Below, piece after piece: positions 1 through 5,034 of a DNA stretch of 5,034 nt (position 1 is the stretch's first letter; each line of letters opens with the position of its first letter). The notes under the pieces are model-generated. The model had not been told where the DNA came from, did not search any database, and saw nothing but the letters and a program-made list of their open reading frames with translations. The translations under genes and the position numbers were made by a program. This stretch comes from Immundisolibacteraceae bacterium (GTDB taxonomy: Bacteria > Pseudomonadota > Gammaproteobacteria > Immundisolibacterales > Immundisolibacteraceae). Location: NCBI GenBank assembly GCA_016763355.1, contig JAESTY010000157.1:1-5034 (forward strand), written 5' to 3'.

Positions 1-26
1 AGGTTCAAATCCTCTCACCCCGACCA
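1..26 (+). tRNA. 3' end of a tRNA, probably tRNA-Pro (5' part outside the window)
   Basis: The window opens with the last part of a tRNA. Positions 1-3 (AGG) are the end of the T-stem 5' strand. TTCAAAT (4-10) is a canonical T-loop, CCTCT (11-15) is the returning T-stem strand, CACCCCG (16-22) is the acceptor 3' strand, A23 is the discriminator base, and CCA (24-26) is encoded. The acceptor implies a 5' strand of CGGGGTG, so the first pair is C1-G72 with A73. In bacteria this combination is typical of proline tRNAs and serves as a ProRS identity element; initiator tRNA has C1 unpaired with A72 instead. The anticodon is not visible, so the amino-acid assignment is an inference. T-rich DNA follows (33-41), without a separate hairpin. 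Confidence 0.85.
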
Positions 27-87
27 CACTATGTTTTTCTTTAAACCACATCAAAATCAATATTTTTTAGAACATCCCCTATTAAGC

Positions 88-157
88 GGAGGATCACCAT
101 GTGAATTTTCCAGACAGTTTCCCGTTCCCGCTGTTTTCCCAATGCACTATTCGTTAA
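88..157 (+). other. Strong ribosome-binding site with start-stop pair or 18-codon mini-ORF
   Basis: GGAGG at 88-92 is a textbook Shine-Dalgarno sequence. Six bases later comes ATG (99-101) followed directly by TGA (102-104), a start-stop pair. One base-pair step further, GTG at 101-103 lies 8 bases from the same GGAGG and opens an 18-codon frame (product MNFPDSFPFPLFSQCTIR if translated) ending at TAA 155-157. I recognise no homology. It could be a leader peptide, a ribosome stand-by site, or chance. No promoter upstream is clear, although read-through from the tRNA is possible. Confidence 0.3.
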
Positions 158-192
158 CCTAAGGAACCACTTAGCTGGACGCTATTGGCATT

Positions 193-221
193 TTGACGTT
201 CAGTTGTGAATTAATAATAAT
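193..221 (+). promoter_or_regulatory. Predicted sigma70 promoter of the prsT-like gene
   Basis: TTGACG at 193-198 matches five of six bases of the -35 consensus. Seventeen bases further, AATAAT at 216-221 matches five of six bases of the -10 consensus. Transcription would start near 228, giving a leader of about 25 nt that contains the GGGAG ribosome-binding site (241-245) before ATG 253. This arrangement also argues against translation from the upstream in-frame TTG at 193, which lies inside the -35 box. Confidence 0.6.
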
Positions 222-252
222 TCGTTTTGACAGACAGGCTGGGAGATTTTTC

Positions 253-3033
253 ATGTATTCAGGCAAAACCGCTGGCATATTTTTCGCCTTATCATTGATG
301 CTGATAACTAGCTGTAGCCAACAGTCAGATCAATCCAACCTATCGCACTCTAAAAATGCTCAAAAATATTATGAGTCTGGCCAATTAGCTGAGGCTCTCC
401 TCGAAATAAAAAATGCGCTACGCGACGATCCGGATAATCCAGAAGTCCGCTGGTTAGCTGGCAAGATTTATCTCGAATCAGGCAATAACAATTCCGCTGT
501 CAAAGAACTTAGCAAAGCCCTTGAGCTCGGGCTACAACGCGCAGACGCAGACTTACCGCTGGTGCGAGCCTGGATGGCTCAAGGAAAACTGCAGAAAGCA
601 CTGGATTATTTTAAATCAAAGGAAATAGGCACGATTTCAGACGACGCTCGAATCATCTATACCGAGCTTTTATTGCAGTCAGGTGACATTCTTCTAGCAG
701 AAACCATACTACTAAAGATGCGCCAGTCAGCACCTGAGCTGATGGCTGTACGGCTAGGTTTAGCACGAATCGCTATCACTCGTTCTGAACAGGATAATGC
801 CAGAATACAGATTGAAGAAATTCTTAAAATAGAACCAGAAAATCCTTTTGCTAACTTGATTGCAGCGGAACTCGAAATCGCCAATCGCAATTTCACAGAA
901 GCAAAGAGTTACTATGATATTGCGCTCGCAGCCCCCAAAACCCGTTTACAAGCAGAGCTTGGAACTGCACGCATTTTGCTTGCGAGGGAGCAATATAATG
1001 ACGCTGAGGTCGCTCTTGACTCAATCCTAGAAAAGCAGCCTAACATTCCCCTTGCCCTGTTTTTAAAGGGTCTTACCTACTACCACCAAAATAAATTTGA
1101 ATCTGCTCAAGAGGTATTAGAGCAAGTTCAGACAATGATCCCTAAACACGGCCCAACCCTTTTACTACTAGGCAAGATTTATCTAGACAATACCCGCCTG
1201 GAACAGGCTAACCAAGTTTTAACAAGTTTATTAACCGTCGACCCAAAAAATAAAGGCGGAAAACAGTTACTTGCTGCTACCAAGCTAAGACTAAAACAAC
1301 CCGAACAAGCGCTAGCGTTAATAGATAAGGACAAGCTAGAGCAAACCGATAACCCGCTCACATTGATCGTTGCTGGAAGCGCTTATATCGCTATTGGCGA
1401 TCTCTCCAAAGGCACAGTGTTATTAGAGAAAGCTTCAACTCTGGTAAAAAACCCTGAACTCATTCGCTCACAATTGGCACGGATTTACCTTGCCTCAGGC
1501 GATATTCAAAGTGCGATATCGGAGTTTCATTCCCTCACTGAATCGAATCATAACAACCCACAACATATGCTAATGCTCGCCTATGCTCAGGTTCGGCAAG
1601 CACAATTTGACAAAGCCATTATCACGGCTGAAAAATTGAAACAGCAGGGTTCTGAACTTCTCGCTACCAACCTTAAAGGCGCCATTGAAATGGGGCGCAA
1701 TCAGCTCGAGCTAGCGCAACAGCATTTTGAAACAGCCATTTCCATCGACAACAGTTTCATCCCCGCGCGGCTTAACCTTGCGCGGATAGCAAAGGCACAA
1801 AAACGTAACGGAGACGCAAAGCAACTACTTGAAGAAATTTTGGAAATCGCCCCTAAGCATAGTGAGGCAGTGCTCGGCCTGGCTGAAATTCTTCATCGCA
1901 CAGACAGCCCATCAGCTGCAATAAAACTTCTGAAAAATTTTACTAATCAGCACCAGAGCGCCAAAGTGTTGATGCTTTTAGCTAATTTAATTAACGAAAG
2001 TGAACATCCTGCCAAAGCGATTCAACATGCTAGACAAGCTCGAGATTTGGCTCCAACAGACATACGTATAGTTTCAGCACTAGCAATATTACAGCGCAAG
2101 CAAGGAAATCTGATACTAGGCATAGAGACATTACTCGAAATCCCAAAATCACAGAGAGACAGTACATACAACACCATCCTGTCCCAATTTGCTAGAGCAG
2201 ACGATAGGCCAAAATTAGCGCGAGAATCATTATCCGCTGCCCTAAAACAATCACCTACTTCGCTAGCCGTCATCGTCAATTCAATTTCATTCGAGCTATC
2301 TGAAAAAAACATTGAACGCGCGAAGGAATTCTCGGCATTAATAACTCAAAAAAATGACCCGTCTGGAGTCATTCGGTTAACTCTTCAAGGAGATATTTCC
2401 CGAGCCTCTAGCGATCACCAACAAGCTATTTCGGCTTATACCGAAGCGTTTAAGCTGAAACAAAGTAGCAACATCCTCAACAGTCTTGTGAGCGAATTAC
2501 TGGCCTTCAAACAACCCGAAGAAGCCACCAAGGTACTGTCAGATTGGCTGGATTCATATCCAAATGACGTGCAGGCACTATTGAGGCTATCCAACCAACA
2601 TATGGCTTCGGGGGAAAATCACAAGGCTATCAAGCTCTACGAACAGGTTCTAAAGGTTAACCCCGTGCAACCACTTGCTTTAAACAACTTGGCATGGATA
2701 TATTTGGAACGAGGTAATCGAAGAGCACTAACATTAGCTAACGAGCTTGCAAAACTAGCCATCGTTCGCGCCGAGACATTGGATACCGTTGGATGGATAT
2801 ATACCAATATGGGCAGCCTTACTGAGGGTATAGAAGTTCTCAAAAAAGCCAACGACCTTGACCCAGCTTCAGCTGAAGTTATGTTTCATTTAGCAGGCGC
2901 TTTCTCACGAAACAACCAGAACAAACGAGTTGAAAACTTACTGTCCATATTGATATCTGAGCACCCTGAATACGCCAAAAAAGAAGAAGTGAGCTCATTT
3001 ATCAAACAATTTAGATCTGAAATCACTAATTGA
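253..3033 (+). CDS. prsT: PrsT-like TPR-repeat lipoprotein of the PEP-CTERM/exosortase system
   Basis: The product is 926 residues, close to the roughly 900 usual for PrsT (family TIGR02917). I chose ATG 253 because GGGAG (241-245) lies 7 bases upstream and because the protein then begins with a short lipoprotein signal: Lys5, a hydrophobic core at 7-18, and lipobox I-T-S-C with the lipidated Cys at residue 21. Ser at +2 predicts sorting to the outer membrane. An in-frame TTG at 193 would add 20 residues and bury this signal. Nearly all the rest is helical TPR repeats from about residue 35, with repeated patterns such as LAGKIYLESGN, LLGKIYLDN, LNLARIAKAQ and LEEILEIAP. The C-terminal end has NNLAW (811-815), DTVGW (844-848) and FHLAGAF (878-884), which resemble the PrsT C-terminus. 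In the family, the gene occurs in genomes that also carry the PrsK/PrsR two-component pair. A role as a periplasmic scaffold in exopolysaccharide or PEP-CTERM export is inferred. It appears monocistronic here. The alternative is a generic long TPR lipoprotein. Confidence 0.85.
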   Translation: MYSGKTAGIFFALSLMLITSCSQQSDQSNLSHSKNAQKYYESGQLAEALLEIKNALRDDPDNPEVRWLAGKIYLESGNNNSAVKELSKALELGLQRADADLPLVRAWMAQGKLQKALDYFKSKEIGTISDDARIIYTELLLQSGDILLAETILLKMRQSAPELMAVRLGLARIAITRSEQDNARIQIEEILKIEPENPFANLIAAELEIANRNFTEAKSYYDIALAAPKTRLQAELGTARILLAREQYNDAEVALDSILEKQPNIPLALFLKGLTYYHQNKFESAQEVLEQVQTMIPKHGPTLLLLGKIYLDNTRLEQANQVLTSLLTVDPKNKGGKQLLAATKLRLKQPEQALALIDKDKLEQTDNPLTLIVAGSAYIAIGDLSKGTVLLEKASTLVKNPELIRSQLARIYLASGDIQSAISEFHSLTESNHNNPQHMLMLAYAQVRQAQFDKAIITAEKLKQQGSELLATNLKGAIEMGRNQLELAQQHFETAISIDNSFIPARLNLARIAKAQKRNGDAKQLLEEILEIAPKHSEAVLGLAEILHRTDSPSAAIKLLKNFTNQHQSAKVLMLLANLINESEHPAKAIQHARQARDLAPTDIRIVSALAILQRKQGNLILGIETLLEIPKSQRDSTYNTILSQFARADDRPKLARESLSAALKQSPTSLAVIVNSISFELSEKNIERAKEFSALITQKNDPSGVIRLTLQGDISRASSDHQQAISAYTEAFKLKQSSNILNSLVSELLAFKQPEEATKVLSDWLDSYPNDVQALLRLSNQHMASGENHKAIKLYEQVLKVNPVQPLALNNLAWIYLERGNRRALTLANELAKLAIVRAETLDTVGWIYTNMGSLTEGIEVLKKANDLDPASAEVMFHLAGAFSRNNQNKRVENLLSILISEHPEYAKKEEVSSFIKQFRSEITN

Positions 3034-3083
3034 TTCGCGGGCATACCAAGCTTATTTCAGCAAGTAAGCGTGCCTAAATTTGG

Positions 3084-3707
3084 TCAGAACCCCAGTCTAC
3101 TGGTACTTCCTCGACCCTGGCGAATGACGCTCGGAGGATTCCTAACAAGGTCGACGATAGTTGTTTCCTCCACAAACCCATTTCCAACAAACAATATTCC
3201 ATCCACTAGCTTCTCGAAAACCGTTTCAACATTCAGTTCAGCCATCTCTAACAGGGTGCTCCCATTGACCCTAGCAGTCGTCGTAATAACTGGATTTCCA
3301 TAACGCCGAAGCAAGCTCTGACATACTGGGTGCTCGGAGATACGGGCGCCAATAGTGTTTCTTTTCGGTCCGTAAACATTTTTCGGCACCAACCTCGTTG
3401 CTTCTAAAACAAACGTAAATGATCCGGGACAGTGTTTACGTAAAATCCGATACTCTGCACTTCCGACATGAGCGTATTTGGATAGCTGACTAACGCTGTC
3501 GCACATTAATGTAAAGAGATGACCGGGCGGCAAGTCACGAATTTTCAACACTCTTTCATGGGCATTTTTCTCAGAAATACCGTGGACCAGAACGTAGCTG
3601 CATTCAGTCGGACACATCAGCACGCCGCCGGATGCCAAAAGATTAACAGCTTGATCTATAACCCTGGGCGGCGGGTTTTCAGGATGAACATTCCAGATTT
3701 TCGCCAT
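3084..3707 (-). CDS. yciO: YciO, Sua5/YciO/YrdC family protein
   Basis: The product is 207 residues; E. coli YciO is 206. I chose ATG 3707 because the N-terminus MAKIWNVHPENP then aligns with E. coli MSQFFYIHPDNP. An in-frame GTG at 3725 would add six residues. The fold is that of L-threonylcarbamoyl-AMP synthase (Sua5/YrdC), which makes the intermediate for t6A37 of tRNAs reading ANN codons. YciO is a paralogue whose own cellular role is less settled. Visible motifs are PTECSY (33-38, the family's PT-x-Y region), K-x-R as KIR (55-57) running into LPPGHLFTLM, CPGSFTFVL (93-101), RISEHP (122-127), TTIVDL (182-187) and VIRQGRG (194-200). The S-x-N motif of YrdC is replaced by T-A-R (144-146), so full synthase activity is uncertain. 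The gene converges on the prsT-like gene with a 50-bp gap and is divergent from yciB. The ribosome-binding site is modest: GGAAAG (3723-3718), 10 bases upstream of the ATG. Confidence 0.93.
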   Translation of the reverse strand: MAKIWNVHPENPPPRVIDQAVNLLASGGVLMCPTECSYVLVHGISEKNAHERVLKIRDLPPGHLFTLMCDSVSQLSKYAHVGSAEYRILRKHCPGSFTFVLEATRLVPKNVYGPKRNTIGARISEHPVCQSLLRRYGNPVITTTARVNGSTLLEMAELNVETVFEKLVDGILFVGNGFVEETTIVDLVRNPPSVIRQGRGSTSRLGF

Positions 3708-3780
3708 GTTTAAGTGTCTTTCCACGATGTTAATTTTTAATCTCGAATCCTCCTTAATAGAAATAATTCCAGATTTTGCT

Positions 3781-3805
3781 ACTAACGTTACAGAAAATTG
3801 TTAGT
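3781..3805. promoter_or_regulatory. Inverted repeat, possible operator upstream of yciO
   Basis: ACTAAC (3781-3786) and GTTAGT (3800-3805) are perfect 6-base inverted arms separated by 13 bases. The left arm also overlaps the self-complementary octamer TAACGTTA (3783-3790). The dyad lies about 75-100 bp upstream of the yciO start, a plausible place for a regulator site. I recognise no known regulator consensus, and a 6-base dyad in this much DNA can occur by chance. Confidence 0.25.
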
Positions 3806-3938
3806 CACAACGAAACGGCTCATAAAAGTCAACACCAACTCCCCTGATTAAGTTATTCCCAAAGATAAAATATTGCCTACCATAGAGTCTAGGAGGGCTT
3901 ATTCGGAGGCCAGCTTTCCCCAATCATAAAATCAAACA

Positions 3939-3965
3939 GGGCTGGGCGGCTATTCGCCCCGGCTT
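3939..3965 (+). other. GC-rich stem-loop upstream of yciB
   Basis: GCTGGGCG (3941-3948) can pair with CGCCCCGGC (3955-3963), with one bulged C and one G-U pair, around the loop GCTATT (3949-3954). Two further G-U pairs could extend the base. It is not a standard intrinsic terminator on the plus strand, because the next T-run (3975-3979) begins 12 bases after the stem. On the minus strand only loosely T-rich DNA follows. It could be a structural element of a leader or small RNA, or a lone REP-like palindrome. Only one copy is present in the window. Confidence 0.4.
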
Positions 3966-4052
3966 ATGAAAACATTTTTCAACCTGTTCTCTCCGGCGAA
4001 CAATGAATAGGTTGCATAACCGATAACTGCAATCTTCCATCAACTGAGATTG
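3966..4052 (+). other. Ladder of overlapping alternative stems with a 14-codon mini-ORF
   Basis: ATG 3966 opens a 14-codon frame (MKTFFNLFSPANNE, stop TAG 4008-4010) with no clear ribosome-binding site. Over and after it lie complementary segments: TGAAAA/TTTTCA (3967-3972 with 3976-3981); CAACCT/AGGTTG (3980-3985 with 4009-4014), reinforced by GTTC/GAAC (3986-3989 with 3998-4001); GGTTGCA/TGCAATC (4010-4016 with 4028-4034, one G-U pair); and CAATCT/AGATTG (4030-4035 with 4047-4052). The second and third stems share bases, as do the third and fourth, so they exclude each other in the manner of an attenuator. No T-run follows the last stem, so termination is not supported. A TATAAT box just downstream suggests that yciB may be transcribed from beyond this region. 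Confidence 0.3.
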
Positions 4053-4062
4053 TCGTTATAAT
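4034..4062 (+). promoter_or_regulatory. Predicted promoter of yciB
   Basis: TATAAT at 4057-4062 is a perfect -10 box. With 17-base spacing, the -35 position is CTTCCA (4034-4039), which matches only three of six consensus bases, so an activator or a basal-strength promoter is likely. Transcription would start near 4069, leaving about 37 nt before the yciB ATG. No purine-rich Shine-Dalgarno sequence is visible in that leader. Confidence 0.5.
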
Positions 4063-4105
4063 CTACCAATTCCTAAACCTAACCAAGCTCCCCTATTTAT
4101 ATATC

Positions 4106-4867
4106 ATGCAAGTACTCCTAGATTTTTTCCCAGTAATCATTTTTTTTGTCGCCTACAAACTCACCAACATTTACGTAGCCGTCTCTGCAACCGCCGTTGC
4201 TTCATTGTTGACGTTTGCAATCACGTGGGCAAAAACCCGCAAAATCCAGAATCTCCAGCTAGTTAGCTTAATTATTATTCTTATCGCTGCAGGCCTTACC
4301 CTATTTTTCCGCGACGACACTTTTATCAAATGGAAACCAACCATAATCAATGGCTTATTTGCCATAGTTTTTGCCATAAGCCTTTTCAGTAAAATCCCAC
4401 TTGCTGAGCGTCTATTTGGGACACAAATCACCTGCCCTCGAACCATCTGGACAAAACTAACCGTCAGCTGGACCGTGTTTTTTCTGGTCTGCGCTGCTTC
4501 CAACTACTACGTAGCTTTCGTTTACCAGGTTGATAAGAAAGACTTATCAACCGAACTACAGCAAAACTGGCAAAAAATTTCTAACGACAATTCACTTTAT
4601 TCGGAATTAATCCTAAAAAAATCATTCAGCGAATTACTCGATGAAGAAAAAGGTTTCATTGATGAAACACCTGAACAGCGGCAAGCGACCTATTTGAGGC
4701 TCATCCATCAGGAACGATGGGTTAATTTTAAACTATTCGGATTATTGATACTGACACTTGTGTTTGTCATCGGTCAGGGCCTGTTTTTATCTCGACATAT
4801 TCAGGATTCACTGCCCCAGGACAACTGTGATCAACCAGATTCAACAACCCAACCATCCACAGAATAA
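4106..4867 (+). CDS. yciB: YciB/IspZ inner-membrane protein (septation protein A family) with an extra ~60-residue loop
   Basis: The product is 253 residues, against 179 in E. coli YciB. The N-terminus MQVLLDFFPVIIFFVAYK aligns with E. coli MKQFLDFLPLVVFFAFYK, which fixes the start even though the leader has no recognisable ribosome-binding site. Conserved blocks include GLTLFFRDDTFIKWKPT (63-79), FGTQITCPRTIWTKL (104-118) and WVNFKLFG (205-212). Hydrophobic segments lie at about 3-19, 22-41, 51-68, 79-95, 117-140 and 208-228. Basic loops at 42-48 and 96-117 suggest a cytoplasmic side there. Where E. coli has about six residues before WVNFK, this protein has 66 (139-204), charged and probably helical. 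By the positive-inside rule this insertion faces the periplasm. A polar tail follows (229-253). In E. coli, YciB is linked to cell-envelope synthesis and septation, with partners reported in the elongation and division machinery and a genetic link to DcrB. The biochemical activity is unknown. Confidence 0.95.
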   Translation: MQVLLDFFPVIIFFVAYKLTNIYVAVSATAVASLLTFAITWAKTRKIQNLQLVSLIIILIAAGLTLFFRDDTFIKWKPTIINGLFAIVFAISLFSKIPLAERLFGTQITCPRTIWTKLTVSWTVFFLVCAASNYYVAFVYQVDKKDLSTELQQNWQKISNDNSLYSELILKKSFSELLDEEKGFIDETPEQRQATYLRLIHQERWVNFKLFGLLILTLVFVIGQGLFLSRHIQDSLPQDNCDQPDSTTQPSTE

Positions 4868-5018
4868 CTAGTCTTTAATAGTCCGCCCAATACACTCTTG
4901 CCACGAGAATCGCCCCGGATTAGGCCCCTGCCAAACAATAATCAAACTAAATACAGATTATCTGGAAGTCTTATCCTTTAATAAGCAACCACTGTAATTC
5001 GAAGGATCATCAAGCAAT

Positions 5019-5034
5019 ATGATTGATAAAATCA
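5019..5034 (+). CDS. Possible start of a further gene, cut by the window edge
   Basis: ATG at 5019-5021 opens a frame reading M-I-D-K-I before the sequence ends. GAAGGA at 5001-5006 is a reasonable ribosome-binding site, though the 12-base spacing is long. The ATG lies 151 bp after the yciB stop, on the same strand. The gap holds a small AT-rich hairpin (CTTAT/ATAAG, 4970-4974 with 4981-4985) but no clear promoter or terminator. Five residues are too few to identify a product. Confidence 0.35.

Larger units (their letters stand above)
3708..4105. other. Gene-free yciO-yciB divergent interval, rich in inverted repeats
   Basis: No convincing protein gene lies in these 398 bp. On the yciO side there is an unattached AAGGAGG on the minus strand (3755-3749) and a dyad at 3781-3805. 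In the middle are an AGGAGGG on the plus strand (3891-3897) with no ATG, GTG or TTG at a usable distance, and a GC-rich hairpin at 3939-3965. A run of overlapping stems follows (3967-4052), and then the yciB promoter. A weak plus-strand -10 (TAAAAT, 3866-3871) with a poor -35 (CTGATT, 3844-3849) could start a transcript through this region. The interval is long for a simple divergent promoter pair, so an unannotated small RNA or a long structured leader is possible. Confidence 0.6.

Noticed and set aside
186..200. Sigma54 promoter suggested by TGGCA at 186-190, attractive because PrsR is a sigma54-type activator
   Set aside because: The -12 GC is absent: ten bases after the GG (187-188) the sequence is TT (199-200).
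193..252. TTG start at 193 for the PrsT-like protein
   Set aside because: It would place 20 residues before the lipoprotein signal, has no good ribosome-binding site, and lies in the predicted -35 box. ATG 253 has GGGAG at good spacing and gives a clean lipobox.
3040..3074. Bidirectional terminator between the convergent prsT-like gene and yciO
   Set aside because: GGCA/TGCC and GCTTA/TAAGC can pair, but with a lopsided internal loop and a 10-base apical loop. No T-run follows on either strand.
3939..3965. REP element or intrinsic terminator
   Set aside because: Only one copy occurs in the window, so a dispersed repeat cannot be shown. The nearest T-run begins 12 bases past the stem.
4171..4503. 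Antisense open frame of 110 codons inside yciB
   Set aside because: It lies wholly within the well-conserved YciB coding region. Its product shows no recognisable motif and it has no independent signals.
5019..5034. Assigning the truncated right-edge frame to BolA or YciI
   Set aside because: Only M-I-D-K-I is visible. YciI proteins usually begin differently, and five residues cannot support a BolA call.
1..5034. CRISPR array, insertion sequence, toxin-antitoxin or defence system
   Set aside because: I saw no regularly spaced direct repeats, transposase, terminal inverted repeats or defence-related protein motifs. The complete genes are ordinary families apart from the features noted.

Overview
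The window looks like chromosomal DNA from a slightly AT-rich gammaproteobacterium, judged by eye with no composition calculated. Two of the three complete genes, yciO and yciB, resemble their Escherichia coli counterparts closely along their length. The third is a large TPR lipoprotein of the PrsT type. PrsT is known from Gram-negative bacteria that carry exosortase/PEP-CTERM protein sorting, so the host probably has that system. None of its other parts (exosortase, PrsK/PrsR, PEP-CTERM substrates) lies here.

Layout. Positions 1-26 are the 3' end of a tRNA, most likely tRNA-Pro. A short spacer follows (27-252), with a strong ribosome-binding site in front of a start-stop codon pair or an 18-codon mini-ORF, and then a good sigma70-type promoter. 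The prsT-like gene fills 253-3033 (+). It converges across a 50-bp gap on yciO (3707-3084, -). A gene-free interval of about 400 bp (3708-4105) separates yciO from the divergent yciB (4106-4867, +). This interval is rich in inverted repeats, including a ladder of overlapping, mutually exclusive stems next to a 14-codon Phe-containing mini-ORF, and a perfect TATAAT box near its right end. At the right edge an ATG at 5019 may open another + strand gene, of which only five codons are visible.

The genes do not form one obvious pathway. The PrsT-like protein should be an outer-membrane-anchored, periplasmic protein-interaction scaffold for exopolysaccharide or PEP-CTERM export. YciO belongs to the Sua5/YrdC family around tRNA threonylcarbamoyl-adenosine chemistry, but has an altered second nucleotide-binding motif. 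YciB is a polytopic inner-membrane envelope protein. Here it carries an unusual polar insertion of about 60 residues, probably periplasmic, between its last two membrane segments. I see no insertion sequence, integrase, CRISPR array or defence gene. The best leads for something undescribed are the YciB insertion and the structured yciO-yciB intergenic region.
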